The notes beneath the pieces are model-generated. The model did no database searches. It was not told where the DNA came from and worked only from the letters and a program-made list of their open reading frames with translations. The translations under genes were made by a program, and so were the position numbers. From contig CAZPCV010000014.1 in NCBI GenBank assembly GCA_964585245.1, positions 1 to 28,188 of the forward strand: a stretch of 28,188 nucleotides of DNA. The letters are read 5' to 3'. Within the stretch, counting starts at the first letter, position 1, and each line of letters starts with the position of its first letter. Shown here in pieces: positions 21,396 to 27,110 of this stretch. This DNA comes from CAZEDL01 sp964585245. GTDB lineage: Bacteria > Patescibacteriota > Patescibacteriia > Magasanikbacterales > GWA2-37-8.

Positions 21396-21420
21396 GGTTT
21401 CGCTGGTTCAATTCGAAACC
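21396..21420 (+). repeat. Partial copy of the tRNA-Asn 3' half / hairpin
   Basis: TTTCGCTGGTTC at 21398-21409 is identical to 20592-20603 in the tRNA-Asn T-arm, and the following bases (ATTC...ACCCCG) match loosely. The T-stem is no longer complementary. The same stretch can form a hairpin GGTTTCG/CGAAACC with an 11-nt loop. Confidence 0.4.
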
Positions 21421-21430
21421 CCGCAAACAT

Positions 21431-22075
21431 GTGAACATACTGATAGAACAAAATATTAAATATATGATTGAAAACAAAGGAGGAAGATTAATAACCCAAA
21501 CCGAGCACAGAGTAGCGGTTGAAGCAGGAAAAGAACAACCGTTACCAGAATTGTTAGAAATTTTTAATAAAAACGGCATAAAATTATTGATCGAGTTAAA
21601 AAACGAACTGGACAAATCACAATCCGGACAGCTAGATTTAAACGTAATAGGTGAAAAGCTGGTACCACTGTCCGAATTTTTATCCGCAAATAACGGCTTG
21701 TACAGTCCGGATAATTATCGTACTGGAACCGGAACAGCAATTGGCCCAAATAAAACCCCAGAGGATCATGCTCGAATAAATAATATTACTATTGTTTTGG
21801 GTCGATTATACGATTTGTGTACTATCTCTTCAAATATACGTAGGGATTTTCGTCATGATATAGCGGTATTTAAACATCTTAGAGCAACCGTTGAGAGCTT
21901 GATCGAAAAATGGCCGAATTTTTATACGGTGATGCGAAAAATTTTAAACAAAGATGAAGCCGTGCCAAGCACGCCCAAAAAAACAACAAACCGAGACCAC
22001 GAACAACTAACTCGCAGCGATGACCCGAAAAACAACGGACCAATTCTTAGCCCAGAAGAAAAATTAAATTTTTAA
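21431..22075 (+). CDS. Hypothetical soluble protein
   Basis: 214 residues, unrecognised. The frame opens at a GTG (21431); an ATG at 21464 is an alternative start. It is largely helical and charged, without membrane segments. A first block (about 20-75) is acidic-helical, a middle block reads NYRTGTGTAIGPNKTPEDHARINN, and a helical block follows (VLGRLYDLCTISSNIRRDFRHDIAVFKHLRATVESLIEKW). The last 40 residues are a disordered polar tail (TPKKTTNRDHEQLTRSDDPKNNGP). Together with the 20698 gene it lies between tRNA-Asn and a convergent terminator, as accessory genes often do. Confidence 0.68.
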   Translation: MNILIEQNIKYMIENKGGRLITQTEHRVAVEAGKEQPLPELLEIFNKNGIKLLIELKNELDKSQSGQLDLNVIGEKLVPLSEFLSANNGLYSPDNYRTGTGTAIGPNKTPEDHARINNITIVLGRLYDLCTISSNIRRDFRHDIAVFKHLRATVESLIEKWPNFYTVMRKILNKDEAVPSTPKKTTNRDHEQLTRSDDPKNNGPILSPEEKLNF

Positions 22076-22124
22076 TGTATTCAAAAAAAAGAGGTGCGGA
22101 CAGGTGGTATTTTATCTCCTATAC

Positions 22125-22152
22125 AAAAAGCGACCATGCGTGGTCGCTTTTT
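22125..22152. terminator. Bidirectional Rho-independent terminator
   Basis: Perfect hairpin AAAAAGCGACCA-TGCG-TGGTCGCTTTTT between the convergent genes ending at 22075 (+) and 22173 (-). Confidence 0.9.
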
Positions 22153-22172
22153 AATTGAATTTAATTACACTT

Positions 22173-23333
22173 TTAAAATTCAATCGTATTAAAGTTATAT
22201 TCCGGCGCTGAAAAATCTTCTTCTGGCGTATTCCACAGTTTTTCTACCATCGCGTAGCCTTTGGGATCATACGCTTTCAACTCGGCTTTATTTTTGGGAC
22301 TATACTCGATAGTACCAAAATACATGGATGTTAGTTCCGCAAAATATTCGAGTGGGGAATACGACGCATACGCGCCCTTTTCAAACGACAATCCGGTTTC
22401 ACCCTCGGCGTACAATTGATTCATGATAGCGTTAGAAAAAGCATTCGACACACTGGTGTTGGACTGGCCCAATTTTTTGAAATGATAGGCGTGCGCCACT
22501 TCGTGAACAACCAAATGAAACGCATAGGGCGAATTGTTGGTAAAAGACTCAGAAGCACACACCCGTACCAAGTTGTGCTCCACCTCGTACATCGCCCCCA
22601 GGCTAGCCACATTACAATCCGACCCAGGGCCCACCACCCACCGTACCGTTTTTACAAAACTCTGGCGCTGTTTAGGGATACCCGCAAGTAATTGGGTTAA
22701 CGTTTGCGACAAACCGCTCAATACTGCTGTTTTATTTGGTGTTTGATTGTTGATAATGACACTAAACCCAGCCAGGTTTTCTTCGGAGTAATCAACAAAC
22801 GGAATTACGTAACGCTCTTTGGTTGGGTCTTGAAACCCCATGCTAGGCTGCTCCCCAGAGCCAGAAAAAGCATCGCTAGGATAGCTAGGGAAAAACGCTT
22901 CGCCGGCTTGATCGCTGCTGACTGGTGTATCCGACGTCTCGATGCTGGGGGTATTTATTTTTTCAAAAGGTAGTGGATTAACAACCTTAGACACTATTGG
23001 CTTAACCGGCGACAGATACGGCTGGGTGGCTTTAGTATACAATTTATTTTTATTCATAGTTTGGCAGGCGGTTTTATTTTTGGTACACACCGATTTAATA
23101 AAAGCGCTTTCGTTATATGTCGTGGGCGTTTTTTGATACGGTTTTAACAACGGACAGGCAGCCGTTTTCAAAATTCTCAGAGACCTGGCGCCGCACACAT
23201 ACGCGGACATTTTTTGATACGCCTGTTTGTTCTGGGTAGCCGTGGTGATCCCCCACACGGGCGTGACCGTGATAATAACCCCGCTCAAAATCGCAGCGAC
23301 AATTAATAGGCGTTCATGAGAAAATGATGGCAT
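22173..23333 (-). CDS. Secreted HExxH metallopeptidase-like protein
   Basis: 386 residues. An N-terminal signal or anchor segment (LLIVAAILSGVIITVTPVWG), then a Cys-containing helical region (C47, C60, C83, C90 area) and a Pro/Ser linker to about residue 180. The C-terminal domain carries LVVHEVAHAYHFKKLG with the zinc-binding H277-E278-x-x-H281 and, about 50 residues on, SPLEYFAELTSMYFG with a likely third ligand Glu. This resembles gluzincin-type peptidases such as the anthrax lethal-factor-like group. The substrate is unknown. It follows a small membrane protein gene by 20 nt. Confidence 0.78.
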   Translation of the reverse strand: MPSFSHERLLIVAAILSGVIITVTPVWGITTATQNKQAYQKMSAYVCGARSLRILKTAACPLLKPYQKTPTTYNESAFIKSVCTKNKTACQTMNKNKLYTKATQPYLSPVKPIVSKVVNPLPFEKINTPSIETSDTPVSSDQAGEAFFPSYPSDAFSGSGEQPSMGFQDPTKERYVIPFVDYSEENLAGFSVIINNQTPNKTAVLSGLSQTLTQLLAGIPKQRQSFVKTVRWVVGPGSDCNVASLGAMYEVEHNLVRVCASESFTNNSPYAFHLVVHEVAHAYHFKKLGQSNTSVSNAFSNAIMNQLYAEGETGLSFEKGAYASYSPLEYFAELTSMYFGTIEYSPKNKAELKAYDPKGYAMVEKLWNTPEEDFSAPEYNFNTIEF

Positions 23334-23353
23334 ATCACAATTGTTTTAAGTAA

Positions 23354-23791
23354 TTATTCTTTTTTACGAGCTAGACGCCAATGACCAATAAACAAAGGGG
23401 TCGCTACCGCCAACAAAGAAATATCTCTCACCAAATCACTCTGCCGTTGGCTCTGGCGATTCTCCTCGTCGATACGTTTTTGCTCTTCGGCTTGTTTGCG
23501 ACACTCTTCCGGAGAAATGGTGGGGAGCATACTAGATTTCGGAACCGGCACAACGGCGCTATCGGCTGCTACTGGCACAGAGGGAGTTTGTTTGGACACA
23601 TCGCAGTTGGCTACCGGAGCATATGCATAGCGATCGGCGCGGGTTAAAATATACGTTTTCAAAAATAAACTGATGATATCGACGCTCGAAATCACAAGCA
23701 TCATGAGCGCGACGAATGACACTACGTACAAATACAACATTTTGATTAACGCTACTTTGGTACCAGTTGCGCTGGAAGAATTGATATCCAT
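23354..23791 (-). CDS. Hypothetical two-helix membrane protein
   Basis: 145 residues from the ATG at 23791 (MDINSSSATGTKV); an earlier in-frame ATG at 23821 is possible. Helix 1 at about 16-45 (LYLYVVSFVALMMLVISSVDIISLFL). Then a Pro/Val-rich outer loop and a charged segment (EECRKQAEEQKRIDEENRQSQRQSD). Helix 2 is near the end (DISLLAVATPLFIGHW). This layout is common in CPR genomes; the function is unknown. It lies directly upstream of the secreted HExxH protein and may anchor or assist it. Confidence 0.7.
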   Translation of the reverse strand: MDINSSSATGTKVALIKMLYLYVVSFVALMMLVISSVDIISLFLKTYILTRADRYAYAPVANCDVSKQTPSVPVAADSAVVPVPKSSMLPTISPEECRKQAEEQKRIDEENRQSQRQSDLVRDISLLAVATPLFIGHWRLARKKE

Positions 23792-23887
23792 ACGATTTTT
23801 AGAAAAATTAGAGAATAACAAAAGTAAAATATATACAAAACGCTTTTTAGACTATCATAAAAATCGACATATGCTCTCGAACAAGGG

Positions 23888-24874
23888 TTAGCGGGTGCCG
23901 ATTAATGAACGCACGTGACTCATAGTGATTCGGGCGACTTCCCTGGCTTTGTGCGCACCTACCGCTAACAATTCCTCAACTTCATCCGGTTTAGCGAGTA
24001 GCGCCGCGCGCCGGGCACGAAAATCAGCAAAGTACTCGGCTACCGCAGTAGCGAGCGCTTGTTTCAAATCACCATAGCGAATAGTGCGGTTTTTTTCGGC
24101 CAGTACAAATTGAGCATAGATTTCTGGGGAGCCGAATTGCTTTAACAACAATAATAAATTCTGTACACCCGGCGCGCTCCCGCCGCCCTCGGTGGCCGTG
24201 ACCGCGCGTTTCAATTTTTTGGTAATTTCTTCCGCATCTTCGCGAAGCTCGATGACGTGGCCGGCCCCCAAGCTTTTACTCATTTTCTTTTCCGGCTCCA
24301 ACAGGCTCATCACTTTGGGGATATCCGTTAACAAACATTTGGTGAGTGGGAAATACTCGCCGTATTTATTATTAAACCAGGTGGCGATGCTGCGGGTAAG
24401 CTCGGTGTGTTGTTCTTGATCTTTACCGACCGGCACCAGGGTACCATGATAGAGCAAAATATCCGCAGCCTGGAGAATAGGATACGTTAACAAGCCCGCA
24501 TTAATATTTTTTTCCTGAGCGGCTGATTTATCTTTGAATTGCGTCATGCGATACAGCTCGGCTACCGGCGTAACACAATTAAAAATCCAGGCTAACTCTG
24601 CATGTTCGCGAACATGTGATTGTATGAAAAAAGTTGATTTATCGGGGTCAATGCCCAACGCCAAAATTTCGGCGGCGAGTGTCGTAATTTTTTCCCGCCG
24701 CTCGGCGGCCGTATCTTTGCCGGTAAGCGAATGCAAATCAGCAATGAAAAAAAAGCAGTCGTACGCACCACTATTTTGCAACTCAAGCCAATTTTTGACT
24801 GCACCCAAATAATTGCCAATATGCAGATTGCCGGTGGGCTGGATGCCAGATAAAATAACAGGTTTTTTGGTCAT
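23888..24874 (-). CDS. trpS: Tryptophan--tRNA ligase
   Basis: 328 residues, normal length for bacterial TrpRS. Class I signatures: PTGNLHIGNYLGAV (HIGH motif, about 13-26) and KKMSKSLG (KMSKS motif). Other marks are FFIADLHSLT, PVAELYRMTQFKDKS and YPILQAADILLYHGTLVPVGKDQEQHTEL, the Trp-binding region. It charges tRNA-Trp in the cytoplasm. No SD, T-box or leader peptide is seen upstream. Confidence 0.97.
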   Translation of the reverse strand: MTKKPVILSGIQPTGNLHIGNYLGAVKNWLELQNSGAYDCFFFIADLHSLTGKDTAAERREKITTLAAEILALGIDPDKSTFFIQSHVREHAELAWIFNCVTPVAELYRMTQFKDKSAAQEKNINAGLLTYPILQAADILLYHGTLVPVGKDQEQHTELTRSIATWFNNKYGEYFPLTKCLLTDIPKVMSLLEPEKKMSKSLGAGHVIELREDAEEITKKLKRAVTATEGGGSAPGVQNLLLLLKQFGSPEIYAQFVLAEKNRTIRYGDLKQALATAVAEYFADFRARRAALLAKPDEVEELLAVGAHKAREVARITMSHVRSLIGTR

Positions 24875-24951
24875 ACGGTATAGCTATTTTCCCCTTCAGC
24901 GTAACACACTTTGTCTTTTTGCAAAAGGACACTAATGAAGAACCCGAGCGG

Positions 24952-25095
24952 CTAAAGGTGCGGCTCGGGCTTGGGTTGGGGGCGCCTACGGCGACGGCGT
25001 CTTGGGCGGCGCCGCACGATCATCAAATCATCCGGCTCCGTTGGGCGCCAGAAGATAACCCAGAAGATAATCTGGACAAACATGTTCAGACCCAT
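24952..25095 (-). CDS. Small membrane protein with Arg-rich tail
   Basis: 47 residues. One hydrophobic segment (LNMFVQIIFWVIFW), then an acidic patch (PTEPDD) and a basic tail with a run of ten residues that are almost all Arg, ending PQPKPEPHL. The start (ATG 25093-25095) is set by a strong SD, AAAGGAGG, 8 nt upstream, which is rare in this window. GC-rich, unlike its neighbours. The TAG stop lies in the loop of a hairpin (CCCGAGC/GCTCGGG). It follows rlmH by 45 nt. No family recognised. Confidence 0.6.
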   Translation of the reverse strand: MGLNMFVQIIFWVIFWRPTEPDDLMIVRRRPRRRRRRRPQPKPEPHL

Positions 25096-25139
25096 GCTCC
25101 CTCCTTTGTGAAAGAAACTACCGATTAAAACGCAGTATG

Positions 25140-25613
25140 TCAATAATGATACCGCCGATTCCCGTTAATCATAAAAGCCCGGTACAACTGTTCGATAAGG
25201 ATGACCCTGGCCATTTGGTGGGTAAAGGTAAAAGCGGAGAGGGAAATTTTTTCTGAAATGTCTAGGATAGACTGGTGGAGGCCCAGCGGGCCGCCCAGGA
25301 TAAAGGTTATAGTAGTATAATTGTTAAATTGTTTTTGCAGATGCGCGGCCCACTGCGGGGAAGTAAAATGTTTTCCGTGCTCATCGAGCACAAACACCAG
25401 CGTATCTTTAATTTTATCCAGCTCGGCGGTGATTTTGAGGGCTTCTTTTTGTTTGATCATTTCCGGCGGATCTTTTTCGTTGAATGATTCTTCTTTTAAT
25501 TCGTGAATGGTTATCTTGGCAAAAGCTTGCAAACGTTTGAGATATTCGGCTTCGGCGGCTTGCCAAAACTGCTCTTTGAGTTTGCCGAGCACTATAAGAT
25601 GGATATGAAGCAT
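25140..25613 (-). CDS. rlmH: 23S rRNA pseudouridine(1915)-N3-methyltransferase RlmH
   Basis: 157 residues from the ATG at 25613 (MLHIHLIVLGKLKE). SPOUT methyltransferase marks: LVFVLDEHGKHFTSPQWA, the knot segment FILGGPLG for S-adenosylmethionine, and the C-terminal ISLSAFTFTHQMARVILIEQLYRAFMINGNRRYHY, the conserved end of RlmH. The enzyme methylates pseudouridine 1915 in helix 69 of the large ribosomal subunit. It ends in TGA, a true stop. The upstream in-frame ATG at 25649 lies above the promoter -10 box and is rejected. Confidence 0.95.
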   Translation of the reverse strand: MLHIHLIVLGKLKEQFWQAAEAEYLKRLQAFAKITIHELKEESFNEKDPPEMIKQKEALKITAELDKIKDTLVFVLDEHGKHFTSPQWAAHLQKQFNNYTTITFILGGPLGLHQSILDISEKISLSAFTFTHQMARVILIEQLYRAFMINGNRRYHY

Positions 25614-25636
25614 AAAAAAATTGGCTGTGTAGCCAA
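25614..25636 (-). promoter_or_regulatory. Terminator-like hairpin abutting the rlmH start
   Basis: Minus strand: TTGGCT-ACAC-AGCCAA, then TTTTTTT, then directly the rlmH ATG. The predicted transcript starts within the 5' arm, so the leader would consist almost wholly of this hairpin and the U-run. Confidence 0.45.
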
Positions 25637-25639
25637 GTG

Positions 25640-25667
25640 AGTATATCAAATACGAACGCAGTGTAAA
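25640..25667 (-). promoter_or_regulatory. Promoter of rlmH
   Basis: Minus strand: TTTACA (25662-25667), 16 nt and TATACT (25640-25645). The predicted start is about 25633, some 20 nt before the ATG. Confidence 0.6.
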
Positions 25668-25759
25668 ATTTATTAGGTTAAATTTTCTTCTTTATTTATC
25701 CATCAGTAACTGACGAACAAAATAGAGAAGGCACGGCGACCACTAGGGGGGCGTGCCGG

Positions 25760-25900
25760 TTAGCGGGAGGGCATGGGACCGAAGAATCCCCGCGTCTCCT
25801 CCCGCTCGTAGTAGCGGGGCTGGGGACGCAGATGCCCCCAGGCCGAAAGAAGCGCAAGCAACGCTGTAAGGAGCGTTGCCGCAACAAAAAACTTCCTCAT
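25760..25900 (-). CDS. Small exported or membrane protein
   Basis: 46 residues: MRKFF start, hydrophobic segment VAATLLTALLALLSAW, then a polar Arg/Pro tail (LRPQPRYYEREETRGFFGPMPSR). It reads as a signal peptide or single anchor with a short outer tail. The start is set by a very strong SD, AAAGGAGGTG, 6 nt before the ATG. The gene carries a structured leader (25901-25995) shared with the next small gene. GC-rich. A GC-rich hairpin (GGCACG/CGTGCC) follows the stop. No family recognised. Confidence 0.65.
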   Translation of the reverse strand: MRKFFVAATLLTALLALLSAWGHLRPQPRYYEREETRGFFGPMPSR

Positions 25901-25995
25901 TCTCTCACCTCCTTTCTGGCACTAATTGTGCCAAGGTGAAAACAAACGTTCAATCGTGAACGGCTATTTTCACTCTGGGCACACATGTAAAGAAC
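25901..25995 (-). promoter_or_regulatory. Structured leader motif, copy 1
   Basis: Minus strand, in order: GTTCTTTACA (boxA-like, 25986-25995), AGTGAAAATAG (25964-25974), inner hairpin CGTTCA-CGAT-TGAACG enclosed by GTGAAAA/TTTTCAC, second hairpin TGGCAC-AATTA-GTGCCA (25917-25933), then the SD AAAGGAGGTG and the ATG. The same order occurs at 26266-26386. Confidence 0.7.
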
Positions 25996-26043
25996 GATAT
26001 TAATTCTCCATCTGGGTATCAAGCTGATACGCAAGTGGAGAGT

Positions 26044-26102
26044 GCCTGCGGAGTGCAGGCGGGTGGGGCGACCCGCCTGCCGTTGAGATGGCAGGCGGGG
26101 TC
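26044..26102 (-). repeat. GC-rich repeat with alternating complementary segments
   Basis: Four consecutive segments, each complementary to the next: GCCTGC (26044-26049), GCAGGCGGGT (26055-26064), ACCCGCCTGC (26071-26080, extendable to 26070-26081) and GGCAGGCGGGGTC (26090-26102). Each neighbouring pair forms a strong hairpin, but adjacent hairpins exclude each other. It follows the stop of the third small gene on the minus strand. No T-run, so it is not a typical terminator. Confidence 0.7.
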
Positions 26103-26265
26103 AAGGGGCGGGGCGGCGGTTCCAGGGGGTCTCCACGACCCCCAGGACAAAAGCGACGACCAGGCCGTGCAGGCCGGTCATCGCCAGAACAATCAGAACC
26201 CCGAAGGATAGCCACTCCTTCGGGGTGGTCGGATGACCGACCACAGGAACGAAAACCTTGGTCAT
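26101..26265 (-). CDS. Small membrane protein
   Basis: 54 residues: a soluble N-terminus (MTKVFVPVVGHPTTPKEW), one long hydrophobic stretch (LSFGVLIVLAMTGLHGLVVAFVLGVV, possibly two short helices) and a polar end (ETPWNRRPAP). The ATG at 26265 is chosen because GAGGAGGTGG lies 6-7 nt upstream; the same frame is open to 26388 but would cover the structured leader. TGA stop. GC-rich. Its leader duplicates that of the gene at 25760-25900. No family recognised. Confidence 0.65.
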   Translation of the reverse strand: MTKVFVPVVGHPTTPKEWLSFGVLIVLAMTGLHGLVVAFVLGVVETPWNRRPAP

Positions 26266-26386
26266 TTTCCACCTCCTCTGGCGCCTGTAAAATGGCGCCG
26301 AAGTGGAAACAATTCTCAAACTTTCAAGAACTATTTTCACTTTAGCACCACCAAATCGGCGGCCATTTTCCCAATTGTTAAAGAAC
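26266..26386 (-). promoter_or_regulatory. Structured leader motif, copy 2
   Basis: Minus strand, in order: GTTCTTTAACA (boxA-like, 26376-26386, inside a perfect hairpin AATTGTT/AACAATT), AGTGAAAATAG (26331-26341), inner hairpin TTCTTGAA/TTTGAGAA, second hairpin GGCGCC/GGCGCC (26280-26285, 26294-26299), then GAGGAGGTGG and the ATG. Compared with copy 1 the stems differ in bases but keep pairing. In this otherwise gene-free stretch of about 350 bases up to 26619, the rest holds a promoter and a terminator-like hairpin. Confidence 0.7.
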
Positions 26387-26433
26387 AATTTTGAGAGGCT
26401 TATAAACTTGAAAGGCGCCTCTTTAAAAAGGAA

Positions 26434-26464
26434 AAACCCGCAATTTGGCTAAAAATGCGGGTTT
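26434..26464 (-). terminator. Promoter-proximal terminator-like hairpin
   Basis: Minus strand: perfect 9-bp stem AAACCCGCA/TGCGGGTTT followed by TTCC and TTTTT. It begins about 7 nt after the predicted start site of the promoter at 26478-26506, so it would act as a leader attenuator or end a very short RNA. Confidence 0.7.
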
Positions 26465-26477
26465 CTTGAGTTTCATT

Positions 26478-26506
26478 AGTATACACTTTCTTTCAAAGAA
26501 AGTCAA
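26478..26506 (-). promoter_or_regulatory. Promoter with palindromic spacer upstream of the small-gene cluster
   Basis: Minus strand: TTGACT (26501-26506), 17 nt and TATACT (26478-26483). The spacer region holds a perfect 17-bp palindrome, CTTTCTTT-G-AAAGAAAG (26486-26502), a likely repressor or activator site. The predicted start is near 26471. Confidence 0.78.
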
Positions 26507-26560
26507 TACCAGATTGGGGATATTCCTCATTACAGCCACGGCGCCTGCTGAAGAAAAATC

Positions 26561-26589
26561 TTGAAAAACCCCCGGATTTGTGGTAGAAC
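26561..26589 (+). promoter_or_regulatory. Possible promoter of the 26619 gene
   Basis: TTGAAA (26561-26566), 17 nt and TAGAAC (26584-26589), giving a start near 26596 and a leader of about 23 nt. Confidence 0.45.
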
Positions 26590-26618
26590 GAAGCCAGTAT
26601 ATTTTTAATTTTAAAACT

Positions 26619-27110
26619 ATGTTCATGCGCGTCTATCACATTGTGTACCGGTGGGGAGACAAACTAGAGGATAAAGTGCGCAAATGGTGCAGTCATAGCC
26701 CGATTTTCTACGCATTTTTGGGAGCCTTGGGAGTGGTGATTTTGTGGCGCGGCATTTGGCACAGCATGGACATGATCATGGAAAAATTATTCGTGCCCGC
26801 GGCCTTACAAAGCCCCGGCCCCTGGTGGGACGGGCCTCTGTCTACCGTGCTTGGCACCGTGCTCATGCTGGCGACCGGATTATTTGTTTCCAACTTTATC
26901 GGTAACGAAATTATTATTTCTGGGCTACGCGGACAGAAAAAGCTGGCCGAAAAAACTGAAGACGAGATTCTGTCCGAAGTGGAAACGATTGAAGAAATTC
27001 ATAACGATGTTCACACCATCGCCAAACAAGTGCAACATATCGAAAAAACCGTGGCCACCGATGACACCTCTACAGATCATCAAGATCGCGTAAAAAACTT
27101 CCCGGTTTAA
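26619..27110 (+). CDS. Hypothetical membrane protein with C-terminal coiled coil
   Basis: 163 residues from the ATG at 26619 (MFMRVYHIVYRWGDKLEDK); an upstream GTG frame opens at 26580 but includes the predicted promoter. Two hydrophobic helices (about 30-48 FYAFLGALGVVILWRGIWH, and 72-95 LSTVLGTVLMLATGLFVSNFIG) are followed by a conserved-looking GNEIIISGLRGQKK. A charged helix (AEKTEDEILSEVETIEEIHNDVHTIAKQVQHIEKTV) likely forms a coiled coil. I do not recognise a named family. Its 3' end overlaps the convergent UvrD-like gene by 41 nt. Confidence 0.75.
   Translation: MFMRVYHIVYRWGDKLEDKVRKWCSHSPIFYAFLGALGVVILWRGIWHSMDMIMEKLFVPAALQSPGPWWDGPLSTVLGTVLMLATGLFVSNFIGNEIIISGLRGQKKLAEKTEDEILSEVETIEEIHNDVHTIAKQVQHIEKTVATDDTSTDHQDRVKNFPV

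Noticed and set aside
24919..25128. Plus-strand frame of 69 codons
   Set aside because: It is antisense to the small gene at 24952-25095, which has a strong ribosome binding site; the plus frame has none.
26101..26388. Longer 95-codon version of the third small gene
   Set aside because: The extension covers the duplicated structured leader. The SD GAGGAGGTGG points to the internal ATG at 26265.
26423..26626. Minus-strand frame of 67 codons
   Set aside because: It covers a promoter, a palindrome and a terminator hairpin, so it cannot be a single translated message.
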